From positions 1-47,538 of the forward strand of contig CAYZJY010000003.1 in the NCBI GenBank assembly GCA_964478995.1: a stretch of 47,538 nucleotides of DNA. Direction: 5' to 3'. The DNA is from NZWG01 sp964478995. GTDB lineage: Bacteria; Fidelibacterota; Marinisomatia; Marinisomatales; UBA1611. The position numbers were made by a program, and so were the translations under genes. This document shows, piece by piece, positions 18,362-27,864 of this stretch. Below the pieces are notes generated by a model. The model worked only from the letters and a program-made list of their open reading frames with translations, was not told where the DNA came from and did no database searches. Each line of letters starts with the position of its first letter. Positions within the stretch are counted from its first letter, which is position 1.

Positions 18362-20605
18362 ATGAAATATTTTAAAATCATTAGCAGCATGATCATCTCA
18401 TGTGTTTTTCTTTTTACATTATCATGTGATGATCGGCTCCCTGTGGAGACAGAGGATGCCGTTGAAACAGGATCTCTAGAACTTTCACATGCTTTCGTCC
18501 ATGGTTCGACCTCAAATCCAACCATAGTAGGTGAGGTTTTGTCCGACCCTGAGGCAAAAACTTCCGTTGTGGTCATAGCAAGACTATTGGATGGTGAGGG
18601 CAATGGGGTCAACAGTAAATCAATTCAATTTTCCTCAGATACTGAAGGATCATTTGATACAAGTGATCCCTCAACTAAATATGTTCCTAATTTCAAGGAA
18701 TTTGGTTTTCCTGACATGGGTGGGAATGGGTATGCCTATGCAAGGTTCACTCCATCAGATGGTGCAGAAAAAATAGAGACCACTGCATCTTCTGGAGCCA
18801 TCGTCACTGTGAAGTACACAGAGGACATCATTGATAATGTTGAATTCTCCGTATTCAGCCAAAAGGAACAAGTATGGCCATACACCATGAACATTACGGC
18901 AAGTTCTCAGATAGAACTTGGTGCAAGCAGCGAATACGAGGTTTTGCTTCAGAATGCCTATGGGCATGAACTTGGAGGCGTTCTATTAAACATCGAATCC
19001 GATAATGGTAGCATCGAATGTTCTGATACCTGCTATACAGATGCAACCGGAAGGATCAATACGACCTTTGAATCATATAGTTTTAGTGACAATGTTGGAC
19101 CAGGTCTGGTCAATACATCATTCTACCACCCTGCGATCGGTGATACGGTAACGGTTCAAAAACAGATCGTCATAGGTAGTGAGAGTGCCGTGGGTTCTTG
19201 TGCCTACATTGAGATTCCAGCATCAAATCCTAGTGAGATCGTTGTAAAGGATGGTGGTGGAATTGAGTCAACGGATATCAAGGCGGAGATCTACGATAGC
19301 AATGGTAACCTTTTGACAACCCCAATAACAGTAAACTTCACGCTTGAGCCGATTCTTGAAGGTACCTACCTCAATTCACCAGGACTGACAACCATAAACG
19401 TGGAGAGTGTCAATGGCATTGCAACGGTATCTCTTAATAGTGGTTCAGAGCCCGGACCTGTGAGGATCAAGGCAACAACAAATACGATAGAGACATCGAT
19501 ATGTGATACACTGAATAATGAATTGGAAAGTATATCTGTACCTGTCATCATTGCCTCTGGTGCTCCCTACTATATTGAGGCTGAGTATGACCCCAATAGT
19601 ACTGAGGCCATTGGAGGTGGTTTCTATCAGACCGAATGTGCTGCAATAGTGTACGACAAGTGGAGTAACCCGGTCGAGGATTCTACCTACGTGTATTGGT
19701 CCATTAATCCACTTCTGCCGGATACGACCATAGATGCGATGGTCGAGGGTGTAAGTTATACCAACAACGAAGGTGTATTGAGTGGTACGGCGACTCCAGG
19801 TGTGGCCAGAACAAATATTGTTTACTCTACTGATGCCATAGGTGACATAGCCCAGGTACGAGCGCTTACATTTGGTGCAAATGGTGATTCGGTCTATTCT
19901 TACATTAATGAGGATGAGGGAGATGCTACCCTATTTTTTCTCCCAGGTCAGGTCACATTGCTAGCTGAGGCTACCTACCATGACTTTAGTCTACCTCCAT
20001 CAACCGTAGCAGAAATACAGATCTCTGCACTCGTAATTGATTATTATGGTAATCCCGTTGTCGATGCACCTGTGGCATTTGGCGGGACTGGTGTAAGTGC
20101 TTGGGCGGAAGTACAGTATGAAAGTGAAGGATGGACAGATGAAGGTGTCCTTGGTGCAGGAGAAGGGGATGGGTGTTTTACCTGGCGTGATTATGGTGCT
20201 GATGATGACCCTCAGACGCTAGACATGGGTACATTCAATCAAAGTCATGATTCGTTTGACCTCGATGGAGATGGATTGATCGATACTGCAGAGGTATCAG
20301 AATTCTTCAATGATTGGGGATATGATGGTGTACCAAATACATTCGACCAAGGAGAGGGGAATGGATACTGGGATGGATACTCAATGATAAACTGTGAGCC
20401 AGTTGTCAAGACCGATGAAGATGGATATGCGAGAATAATTGTCAAATTTGATCGCGGACTATGTACTCTAGCAAATGAGGATGATGGTGTTTGTACTTAC
20501 GATGATTTTACTGCTAGCATGGGAGCTACCTTATTGATACCAGAGATCACATCCAGCGACCCATTGGATATCCTGTTGGTAAGAACAGGCCAAGATTGCG
20601 ATTAA
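18362..20605 (+). CDS. Ig-like-repeat lipoprotein of the pilus operon, with EF-hand loop
   Basis: A 747-residue exported protein. A signal of lipoprotein type ends in FTLSC with Cys22; the -3 residue is Thr, a slightly unusual lipobox. It is followed by DD. The mature part is beta-rich, with five or more Ig-like (Big/invasin-type) units of the pattern (A)xIxDxxGNPVxxxxVxF and a D(A/E)xGxAxxxF closing strand. Near the end, DLDGDGLIDTAE (633-644) is a perfect 12-residue EF-hand loop, and several Cys pairs are present. It sits one base after pilQ and 22 bases before pilB, so it is very likely part of the pilus machine or its adhesin. I know of no standard type IV pilus component like it; a secretin-associated surface lipoprotein is one option. 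Confidence 0.8.
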   Translation: MKYFKIISSMIISCVFLFTLSCDDRLPVETEDAVETGSLELSHAFVHGSTSNPTIVGEVLSDPEAKTSVVVIARLLDGEGNGVNSKSIQFSSDTEGSFDTSDPSTKYVPNFKEFGFPDMGGNGYAYARFTPSDGAEKIETTASSGAIVTVKYTEDIIDNVEFSVFSQKEQVWPYTMNITASSQIELGASSEYEVLLQNAYGHELGGVLLNIESDNGSIECSDTCYTDATGRINTTFESYSFSDNVGPGLVNTSFYHPAIGDTVTVQKQIVIGSESAVGSCAYIEIPASNPSEIVVKDGGGIESTDIKAEIYDSNGNLLTTPITVNFTLEPILEGTYLNSPGLTTINVESVNGIATVSLNSGSEPGPVRIKATTNTIETSICDTLNNELESISVPVIIASGAPYYIEAEYDPNSTEAIGGGFYQTECAAIVYDKWSNPVEDSTYVYWSINPLLPDTTIDAMVEGVSYTNNEGVLSGTATPGVARTNIVYSTDAIGDIAQVRALTFGANGDSVYSYINEDEGDATLFFLPGQVTLLAEATYHDFSLPPSTVAEIQISALVIDYYGNPVVDAPVAFGGTGVSAWAEVQYESEGWTDEGVLGAGEGDGCFTWRDYGADDDPQTLDMGTFNQSHDSFDLDGDGLIDTAEVSEFFNDWGYDGVPNTFDQGEGNGYWDGYSMINCEPVVKTDEDGYARIIVKFDRGLCTLANEDDGVCTYDDFTASMGATLLIPEITSSDPLDILLVRTGQDCD

Positions 20606-20627
20606 TTATAGTTCAAGGGAATAGAAA

Positions 20628-22349
20628 ATGAGTCAAGAATTCAACCCCCAATTCTCAAAGATCGGTGAGATCCTTGTCAAGAATGGTAAGGCCACCGAGG
20701 GTGGTATAAATGAGGCACTTGCAGAGCAAAAGACGACCAATGAAAAAATTGGGGTAACCCTCATAGAGATGGGCCTCATTGAAGAAGATGACTTCGCTAC
20801 CGCTTATAGTCAGCAACTCGGTTATAAGAAGGCAGACAATTTCATTCTCCTAGAAGCAGATTCTCAGGTTGCTGCATTGATCCCTGAGGATTTTGCAAGA
20901 GAGAATAGGGTTCTAGGGGTAAGCAGCAATGAAACGACCATTGTTGTTGCCATGGAAGATCCAGATGATGTTGTGTCTGTTGATTCGATCAAGAGACTGA
21001 CGAATTTAAATCCTGATATCCTTGTTGCGGGACCTGATCTATTGGAAAAGGCACTCGACAAGGTCTATGGCGAGATCCAAAAGACGGCAGAGGTCGCTGA
21101 GACCATTGATAGTATCACGGTCATCTCTGGTGAGGAGGGCTCTCAGGAGGAGGTCGATCTTTCTCCTGACAAGGCATCTGAGGAAGATGCCCCCATAGTA
21201 AAATTAGTTAATTTGATCTTCCAAGAGTCGATCAAGGAGCGTGCGACGGATATTCACATTGAGCCCATGGAGGCTCAGGTCTATGTGCGCATAAGAATTG
21301 ATGGTGTGCTGCAAACGATAATGACACCCCCGATCACGTCATTGAGCGGTCTTGTCACTAGGATCAAGATCCTTTCAAATTTGAATATTGCAGAGAAACG
21401 TTTGCCTCAAGATGGACGATTTTCGGTCAAATCTCCAAATAAGGACATAGATATTCGTGTATCAATATTACCAACTGTCTATGGTGAAAAGGTTGTCATG
21501 CGTCTTCTTGACAAAACAGGCTTTGACTTCAACCTGACCTCGCTTGGTTTTCCAAAACAAAATCTAGGAACATTCAAAAAGGTCATCAACCAGCCTTATG
21601 GCATGGTCGTGGTCTCTGGTCCCACAGGCTCGGGTAAATCAACCTCGCTCTATGCCGCGTTAAAGGAGATCAAGAGTGAGAGGACAAACATAACCACCGT
21701 GGAAGACCCTGTCGAATATCAACTAGACGGTGTGAACCAGGTTCAGGTCTTTGAGGATATTGGTCTCACATTTGGTTCGACACTTAGATCCATACTTAGG
21801 CAAGACCCTGACGTTCTATTGATCGGTGAGATCCGCGATGAGGAGACAGCGGACATCGCCGTAAAATTTGCTTTAACTGGTCACCTTGTTTTTTCAACGG
21901 TACACGCTAATGATGCTCCTGGAACGATCACTAGGCTTTTAGACATTGGCATTGCACCGTTTCTGGTTGGGTCGTGTCTTAACCTTGTAATGGCTCAGAG
22001 GCTTGTCAGAAGACTATGTACCAATTGCAAAGAGGAATACGTTCCGACAAAAGAAGAATTAATGGTTGTTGGGCTTGAAAAGGATAAAATAGATGGTCCT
22101 TTATTCAAGGGCAAGGGCTGTGCTGAATGTCGAAATACTGGATATAAGGGTAGACTGGCGATCTTTGAGATGATTCCAATGGCCAGAGATCTAAGGAAAC
22201 TTGTTTTTGATAATGCAAATGAAGATGAGATCAGGCAGACAGCATTAGAAAATGGAATGACAACTTTGAGGGATGCAGGACTTTCAAGAGTAATGGATGG
22301 TACTACGTCCATTGAGGAGATCATGAGATCAACAGTTGAAGATTTATAG
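20628..22349 (+). CDS. pilB: type IV pilus assembly ATPase PilB
   Basis: A 573-residue extension motor. An N-terminal MshEN-type domain (IGEILVKNGKATEGGINEALAEQ, about 8-30, and the region to 155) precedes the N2 and ATPase domains. The Walker A motif is GPTGSGKST at 331-339, the Asp box TVEDPVEYQ, Walker B DPDVLLIGEIRD and the His box GHLVFSTVHAND. A tetracysteine zinc site is formed by Cys464-x2-Cys467 and Cys498-x2-Cys501. MshEN domains in this family often bind cyclic di-GMP, so pilus extension may respond to it (inference). An AGGGA ribosome site lies upstream. It is coupled to pilC by a one-base overlap. Confidence 0.97.
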   Translation: MSQEFNPQFSKIGEILVKNGKATEGGINEALAEQKTTNEKIGVTLIEMGLIEEDDFATAYSQQLGYKKADNFILLEADSQVAALIPEDFARENRVLGVSSNETTIVVAMEDPDDVVSVDSIKRLTNLNPDILVAGPDLLEKALDKVYGEIQKTAEVAETIDSITVISGEEGSQEEVDLSPDKASEEDAPIVKLVNLIFQESIKERATDIHIEPMEAQVYVRIRIDGVLQTIMTPPITSLSGLVTRIKILSNLNIAEKRLPQDGRFSVKSPNKDIDIRVSILPTVYGEKVVMRLLDKTGFDFNLTSLGFPKQNLGTFKKVINQPYGMVVVSGPTGSGKSTSLYAALKEIKSERTNITTVEDPVEYQLDGVNQVQVFEDIGLTFGSTLRSILRQDPDVLLIGEIRDEETADIAVKFALTGHLVFSTVHANDAPGTITRLLDIGIAPFLVGSCLNLVMAQRLVRRLCTNCKEEYVPTKEELMVVGLEKDKIDGPLFKGKGCAECRNTGYKGRLAIFEMIPMARDLRKLVFDNANEDEIRQTALENGMTTLRDAGLSRVMDGTTSIEEIMRSTVEDL

Positions 22350-23596
22350 TGGCCATATTTAATTATTTGACAAAGGATTCTGAAGGCAAGAGAAAAGAGG
22401 GCGAGATCCGTGCTGATTCGTTGGATACAGCGATACAGAAATTATCTGCTAATGGGCAGATGGTCATTTCCCTAAAGGAGATTGATGATACATTTGATTT
22501 TCTTGGGCCATTCATCGATGAGATACAACTTTCCATTGAGAAGGCAAAGAACAGGATCCCTCTATCAAATATTGTTTTTTTTACCAGACAATTGGCAACC
22601 ATGTTCTCAGCTGGATTGACCCTAGAGAGAGCCATTCAGAGTCTAGGAGCAGAAGAGAAGCATAGAAAGTTCAAAAAGATTCTTGGGACGGTAAGTGACA
22701 ATATCCGAAAGGGACTCAATCTATCAGAATCTTTATCAAGGCACCCTGGAGTTTTCAATACTTTATTTGTTGCCATGGTGAAAGCGGGTGAGGTCAGTGG
22801 TAATCTTAATGAGATATTAGAGCAATTGTCTTCCTATCTAGAGAACCTAGATGATACTCGAAGGAAGGTCAAGTCTGCGATGAACTATCCTATCTTCATG
22901 ATCTTTTTTCTCATTGGCATGCTCATGGTCATGCTTTTGGTCATCATTCCAAAATTTTCGCAGGTCTATGCTCAATTAGGTGCGGGTCTTCCTGCCGCAA
23001 CAAGACAGATGATAGACTTTAGTACTTGGTTTGGTAATAATGTTGGTTTTCTTGCATTTGTCACATTTACGATCCTGTCAATTATTTGGCTCATATCAAA
23101 AACTCAGAGAGGCGGCTTTGCACTTGATTCATTTTTATTGAAGATCCCTGTGTTTGGAACTCTGACGGAACAATCCATATTGAATAAATTCTGTAAGACA
23201 TTTGGCATTCTGATAGGTGCAGGTGTCCCTGTATTGGAAACGACTGCTTTATTACGTAAGGTTGTTGATAACAAAGTCTATGAAAGAGCGATCGATGATG
23301 CCTCAGACCTCATAAGAGATGGATACAATATTTCCACAGCGCTAAGGAGGACAGAGGTGTTTCCATCTATATTGCTGCAGTTGGCATCCACGGGTGAGGA
23401 CACAGGAGAGTTGGATGACCTCCTTGATAGAGCTGCAGATTATTACCAGAAACAAGTAGATGCATTGGTCGATAGAATGACAACCTTAATAGAGCCACTA
23501 CTCATCTTACTCGTTGGGGCAGTGATCGCATTAATGGTCGTTCTAACCTACTTACCCGTTTTTCATCTAGGTTCAGCACTTCAGTCAGGTTTATGA
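22349..23596 (+). CDS. pilC: type IV pilus platform protein PilC
   Basis: A 415-residue polytopic inner-membrane protein of the GspF/PilC family, on which the PilB and PilT motors act. Two homologous GspF domains are visible: FTRQLATMFSAGLTLERAI near residue 80, and FCKTFGILIGAGVPVLETT near residue 282. Each is followed by membrane helices (FMIFFLIGMLMVMLLVIIP and LLILLVGAVIALMVVLTYLP). The start is GTG at 22349, overlapping the last base of the pilB stop (TAGTG), so translation is coupled. Length and motifs are standard. Confidence 0.96.
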   Translation: MAIFNYLTKDSEGKRKEGEIRADSLDTAIQKLSANGQMVISLKEIDDTFDFLGPFIDEIQLSIEKAKNRIPLSNIVFFTRQLATMFSAGLTLERAIQSLGAEEKHRKFKKILGTVSDNIRKGLNLSESLSRHPGVFNTLFVAMVKAGEVSGNLNEILEQLSSYLENLDDTRRKVKSAMNYPIFMIFFLIGMLMVMLLVIIPKFSQVYAQLGAGLPAATRQMIDFSTWFGNNVGFLAFVTFTILSIIWLISKTQRGGFALDSFLLKIPVFGTLTEQSILNKFCKTFGILIGAGVPVLETTALLRKVVDNKVYERAIDDASDLIRDGYNISTALRRTEVFPSILLQLASTGEDTGELDDLLDRAADYYQKQVDALVDRMTTLIEPLLILLVGAVIALMVVLTYLPVFHLGSALQSGL

Positions 23597-23597
23597 C

Positions 23598-24242
23598 ATG
23601 GAAATGATCTTCATTATCTTGTTTGGTGCCATCTTAGGATTCTCAGTAAAAATTCTTGTCAATTGGCTTTCCATTGATCAGTTTGTCATGGATAACATGA
23701 ATCCCATGCTTGAGATCATGGGTATTGGTCTTTCGACATGGGCTTTCCTTAATTTAAACATGCCTGAGGCCTTTGTATTTTCATTGGTCTCCATGACATT
23801 GGCAGGCATATCTGTCATTGACTATCATACGTTTCAGATCCCTCTCATCTTTATAATCATTGGTATTGTGGCAACATTGATCGGCATTCTTTTTGACGTG
23901 ATCTTTCTTTCTGCAGCGCTATGGGGTATATTCGTAGGGGCATTCATTCCCCTTGGCATCATGGGCATGCTATGGATGCTCACCAAACGCCAAGGCATGG
24001 GCTATGGAGACATACAAATGGGCATAGTTCTAGGAGCTTGGTTGGGACCCATGCGGATGGCCCTGACCTTATTTGGTGCCTCTGTCTTGAGTTTGTTGGC
24101 TTGGATAGGCGTTTCTCTAGTGAAGGGATTTGACAAGGATAGAGCAATGCCAATGGGACCGTTTTTATCATTTGCAGGAACGGGGGCATATATTGGTAGT
24201 TTCTACTACCCTGAATTCTTTCATTTATTGATCATACATTAG
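23598..24242 (+). CDS. pilD: prepilin peptidase (A24), form without the methylase loop
   Basis: A 214-residue polytopic membrane protease that cleaves the Gly leader of the prepilins encoded at 9313-11883. The catalytic aspartates are Asp75 in VIDYHTFQIP and Asp138 in GMGYGDIQM, 63 residues apart as in other A24 enzymes. The MGPFLSFAG segment near the C-terminus is also typical. Classical PilD is about 290 residues and carries a cytoplasmic four-Cys zinc loop linked to N-methylation of pilins. Here that stretch is missing: residues 1-22 run straight into the helix preceding the first Asp, and there are no cysteines. It starts 1 base after the pilC stop. Confidence 0.93.
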   Translation: MEMIFIILFGAILGFSVKILVNWLSIDQFVMDNMNPMLEIMGIGLSTWAFLNLNMPEAFVFSLVSMTLAGISVIDYHTFQIPLIFIIIGIVATLIGILFDVIFLSAALWGIFVGAFIPLGIMGMLWMLTKRQGMGYGDIQMGIVLGAWLGPMRMALTLFGASVLSLLAWIGVSLVKGFDKDRAMPMGPFLSFAGTGAYIGSFYYPEFFHLLIIH

Positions 24243-24250
24243 AGGCAGAC

Positions 24251-27200
24251 ATGACAAAAATACGCGATTGGCTATGGATAATTGCAGTGCTAGGTAACTT
24301 AATTGCATCTCAGGTCAATACTGAGGTCACACATGGTGGCTTTGGTATCACGTCCATGGAGAATAGATTAAGTTTCACTAATCCTGGTTATGAGATCAAA
24401 CAAATGGAGCAAGACGGTGTTCCATACATAAGACCAGAGATGGTAGGAGCGGGTTCAAGATCTGAGCCAGGGCAGCCAGATCTCCCAACGATATCAACCT
24501 ACTATGCAGTTGAACCAGGTAGATCCTTTACCGTCCAGGCATCGATCCAAGAGTTTGAGATCATTGAAGATGTTGAGGTCCTCCCATTTGACACATGGGA
24601 CTCAGAGCCAACAGGAGTATTTAGCAAGGGTAATGCCTATGGTCAGACCACACCCTTCCCTGAAAATATCGCTACTGTATCTCAGCCAATGGTCTTTAGA
24701 GACATTGCAATGGTACAGGTCTCATTGACACCTTTTCAATATGATCCAGTCTCTAAAACATTAACGATCATACAGAGTGTTGAGTTGGAGTTGGTCGAGA
24801 CAGGTTCGGTTGAAATGCCATTCATCCCTGAGAAACGGTCACGTGAGTTTGAAAAATTATATGAGTCATTGCTGGTCAATTATAGCACGCTTGAAAGAGA
24901 CGATGAAGATTACCAAAGGCCAGCGATCCTATATGTTTTACCAAATAACATTGGCAATCTACTAGGAACTGTAGAGGAATTAATGGATTGGAAAAAGAGG
25001 GTCGGTTATGATGTGCAATATGTCTCATCTTCTAATGTTGTCAATAATAAGAATAATCTGAAGGATTACATTGAGGAAGCGTATGAGACATGGGATAATC
25101 CTCCTGTCCATGTAACAATAGTAGGTGATGCAACAGGTAGTTACGACATTCCAACCTGGACCGAGTCATATAGCGGCTATAATGGCGAAGGTGACCACCC
25201 CTATACCACTCTTGAAGGTGGAGATGTATACCCTGAGGTATTCATCGGCAGAATATCATTCTCAAGTAGTTCGCACTTGAATACTATCATTAGCAAGACC
25301 CTGAACTATGAATCAAATCCCTACATGAATGAGAATTGGTTTCAGAGAGCGTGTCTTGTAGGTGACCCAAATACATCAGGCATATCTTGTGTCATTACAA
25401 ATGAAAGCATCAATGAAATGTTGGACCTAGCTGATTTTGAAGAGGTAAATACTATCTATAGTGGATCTTTTCCAAGCCAAATGGTCGCAGGATTGAATGA
25501 TGGGGTTTCCTTCTTTAATTACAGAGGCTATTATGGTGTGAGTGGATTTGGATCAAGCAATGTTAATAGTACATCAAATGGATTCATGCTTCCAGTTGCG
25601 ACAGTTATCACATGTGGTACAGGCTCATTTGCCTCAGGCAGTGGAGAATCTCTCATTGAATCATTCATCAGGGCTGGAACATCTTCAAATCCGAAAGGCT
25701 CAGTTGCATGTATCGGAACCGCAACACTTGGGACACACACCATGTTCAATAACATAGTTGACATGGGTTTCTATTATGCTGCTCTCATTGAGGGAATGGA
25801 CACCCCTGGTGCAGCCCTCATGTATGGGAAGATGATGCTCTATAGGAACTATCCATCAAACCCCAATAATTACTGTCATATCTTCACTCATTGGAATAAC
25901 CTGATGGGAGAGTCATCTCTTCAAATGTGGACTGCTTATCCTGAGATGACAACGGTCACACATCCGTTTAGCATTACAAAAGGACAAAATTACATCGACA
26001 TAACAGTAGACAAAGATAATGGCCCTGTCAATGATGCTTGGGTCACGATCTTAATGGGGGATGAGATATTTGAATCAGGTCACACGAATTCTCAGGGATT
26101 CATTCGATTACCAATAACCTCGGTTGAGACGGGTGAGGTATTGGTGACGGTTACCAAGAAAAATCATTATCCATACCAAAATTCATTCCAGATCAATGAT
26201 CCTGGAGTTGCAATTGGTGTGGCAGAATCTCCATATACGATCGATGATGATGATTCAGGAGATTCAAATGGAAATAGTAATTTTATTGCGAATGGCGGAG
26301 AGACCTTGGAGATCTATGTCACGGCAAAGAATTATGGTTCGGAAGATGCAACCAACGTCATGGGGCATCTGATGTCATCGAATGCAAATGTGGTCATTGA
26401 TTCTATTGGTAACATTTCTGAATTTGGTGATATTGCATCAGGAGAGACCGCTTCAGGTAGTGTGCCATTTGTTGTTACATTGAGTGAGGGACTTCCTGAT
26501 GGAACAGATCTTGAACTATTGGTTTCTTTCACCGATGAGGAAGGTAATTCTTTTGGTGGAATTCTAGACATCGTGTCTGAAGGGAATGAACTCAGTGCAA
26601 CAAGTGTAGATGTGCTAGGCTCTGCGAGCGACATATTGAGTCCTGGAGAATCTTCCCATGTTAAAATTGAATTGGATAATAGTGGTGCAACCAATGCAGT
26701 ATCCATTTCTGGTACAATCACGTGCGCAAGTCCATTCATTGAGATCATCGATGATTTTGGATCTTGGACAATTGTTTCTTCAGGAGGATCCTCTTTTAAT
26801 GGGGATGACCATTTTGAGATTAGTGCATTGGAAGAGACCATTCCAGGCGCTGTTGCACATCTTATTGTCAGTGTAGAGACAGAGGATGGGTATGTTTCAA
26901 ACTCGATCGTTGAGGTCCAAATAGGAGAGCCAACGGTCAATGACCCTGTAGGTCCAGACTCTCATGGATATTATATCTATGACAATGAGGACATTGATTA
27001 TTTACTTGCTCCTACCTATGATTGGGTTGAGATAGATGATAGAGAAGGGGGTCCTGGTAACCACTTGAGTTCTCTATCAGATAATGGTAACAATCAGGAT
27101 GATGTGGAGACAGTGGATATTCCATTTACATTCAAGTTCTATGGACAAGAATATGATGAGATCAGTATCTCCTCAAATGGTTGGATCGCAATGGGACAGA

Positions 27201-27841
27201 CTGACATGGAGTCCTTTAGAAACTACCAAATGCCTGGCGTTGGAGGCCCAGCAAAAATGATAGCTGTATTCTGGGATGATCTTAAACTTTCAAATGGGGG
27301 AAGAGTATACACTTGGCATGATGAGGTAGGAAAAAAATTCTACGTTGAATGGTCTGGCGTTAGAACCTATCAAAATAATTCTGTTGAAACATTCCAGGCT
27401 GTACTCTATGACCCAAGTTATTATGTAACACCAACTGGGGATGGAGAGATCCTTCTCCAGTATGAGACATTCAATAATACATCCTATGGCTCTTATAGTT
27501 GGGATCAGATCCATGGAAACTATTGTTCTGTTGGTATCGAAGATCATACCATGACCAAAGGTTTGCAGTATACATTCAATGATACTTACCACCCTGCAGC
27601 AATGGAACTTGATGATGAGAAGGCTCTATTGATAACAACCAGAGGGTCTGAGATGCGCCTAGAGGGTGACCTTAATTATGATGAAAAGGTTGACATTTAT
27701 GATCTCATGCTCTTGGTCGATTTTAATTTGGGCTATGAGGGGCAGGTCAATCCATATTTTGGTGACATCAATAGCGATGGCATGGTCAATGTGATGGATC
27801 TGATAGCACTGATCCAGATGATCATGGGCTATGGAGAATAG
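24251..27841 (+). CDS. secreted C25 (gingipain-like) protein with C-terminal dockerin
   Basis: An 1196-residue exported protein. After the signal comes a gingipain-type propeptide (about 60-215, with GQPDLPTISTYYAVEPG), then a C25 catalytic fold (about 215-580) with VTIVGDA, VFIGRISF and the nucleophile region VITCGTGSF (Cys455). In the place of the catalytic His (xYxGHG) the sequence is NYRGYYG with Tyr427, so activity is doubtful. Beta-sandwich domains follow, then a nidogen-like module (about 903-1130) shared with two other proteases in the window. The end (about 1136-1196) is a type I dockerin with two calcium loops (DLNYDEKVDIYD and DINSDGMVNVMD) instead of the sorting domain. It starts 8 bases after pilD and may be co-transcribed with the pilus genes. 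Confidence 0.87.
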   Translation: MTKIRDWLWIIAVLGNLIASQVNTEVTHGGFGITSMENRLSFTNPGYEIKQMEQDGVPYIRPEMVGAGSRSEPGQPDLPTISTYYAVEPGRSFTVQASIQEFEIIEDVEVLPFDTWDSEPTGVFSKGNAYGQTTPFPENIATVSQPMVFRDIAMVQVSLTPFQYDPVSKTLTIIQSVELELVETGSVEMPFIPEKRSREFEKLYESLLVNYSTLERDDEDYQRPAILYVLPNNIGNLLGTVEELMDWKKRVGYDVQYVSSSNVVNNKNNLKDYIEEAYETWDNPPVHVTIVGDATGSYDIPTWTESYSGYNGEGDHPYTTLEGGDVYPEVFIGRISFSSSSHLNTIISKTLNYESNPYMNENWFQRACLVGDPNTSGISCVITNESINEMLDLADFEEVNTIYSGSFPSQMVAGLNDGVSFFNYRGYYGVSGFGSSNVNSTSNGFMLPVATVITCGTGSFASGSGESLIESFIRAGTSSNPKGSVACIGTATLGTHTMFNNIVDMGFYYAALIEGMDTPGAALMYGKMMLYRNYPSNPNNYCHIFTHWNNLMGESSLQMWTAYPEMTTVTHPFSITKGQNYIDITVDKDNGPVNDAWVTILMGDEIFESGHTNSQGFIRLPITSVETGEVLVTVTKKNHYPYQNSFQINDPGVAIGVAESPYTIDDDDSGDSNGNSNFIANGGETLEIYVTAKNYGSEDATNVMGHLMSSNANVVIDSIGNISEFGDIASGETASGSVPFVVTLSEGLPDGTDLELLVSFTDEEGNSFGGILDIVSEGNELSATSVDVLGSASDILSPGESSHVKIELDNSGATNAVSISGTITCASPFIEIIDDFGSWTIVSSGGSSFNGDDHFEISALEETIPGAVAHLIVSVETEDGYVSNSIVEVQIGEPTVNDPVGPDSHGYYIYDNEDIDYLLAPTYDWVEIDDREGGPGNHLSSLSDNGNNQDDVETVDIPFTFKFYGQEYDEISISSNGWIAMGQTDMESFRNYQMPGVGGPAKMIAVFWDDLKLSNGGRVYTWHDEVGKKFYVEWSGVRTYQNNSVETFQAVLYDPSYYVTPTGDGEILLQYETFNNTSYGSYSWDQIHGNYCSVGIEDHTMTKGLQYTFNDTYHPAAMELDDEKALLITTRGSEMRLEGDLNYDEKVDIYDLMLLVDFNLGYEGQVNPYFGDINSDGMVNVMDLIALIQMIMGYGE

Positions 27842-27864
27842 GACCAATATCCATCTAAAATGCA

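Noticed and set aside
26332..26940. 202-codon open frame on the minus strand inside the dockerin C25 gene
   Set aside because: It is a mirror of the beta-sandwich coding region, rich in Ser, Thr and Pro as expected from antisense reading. It has no start context and no recognisable domain.
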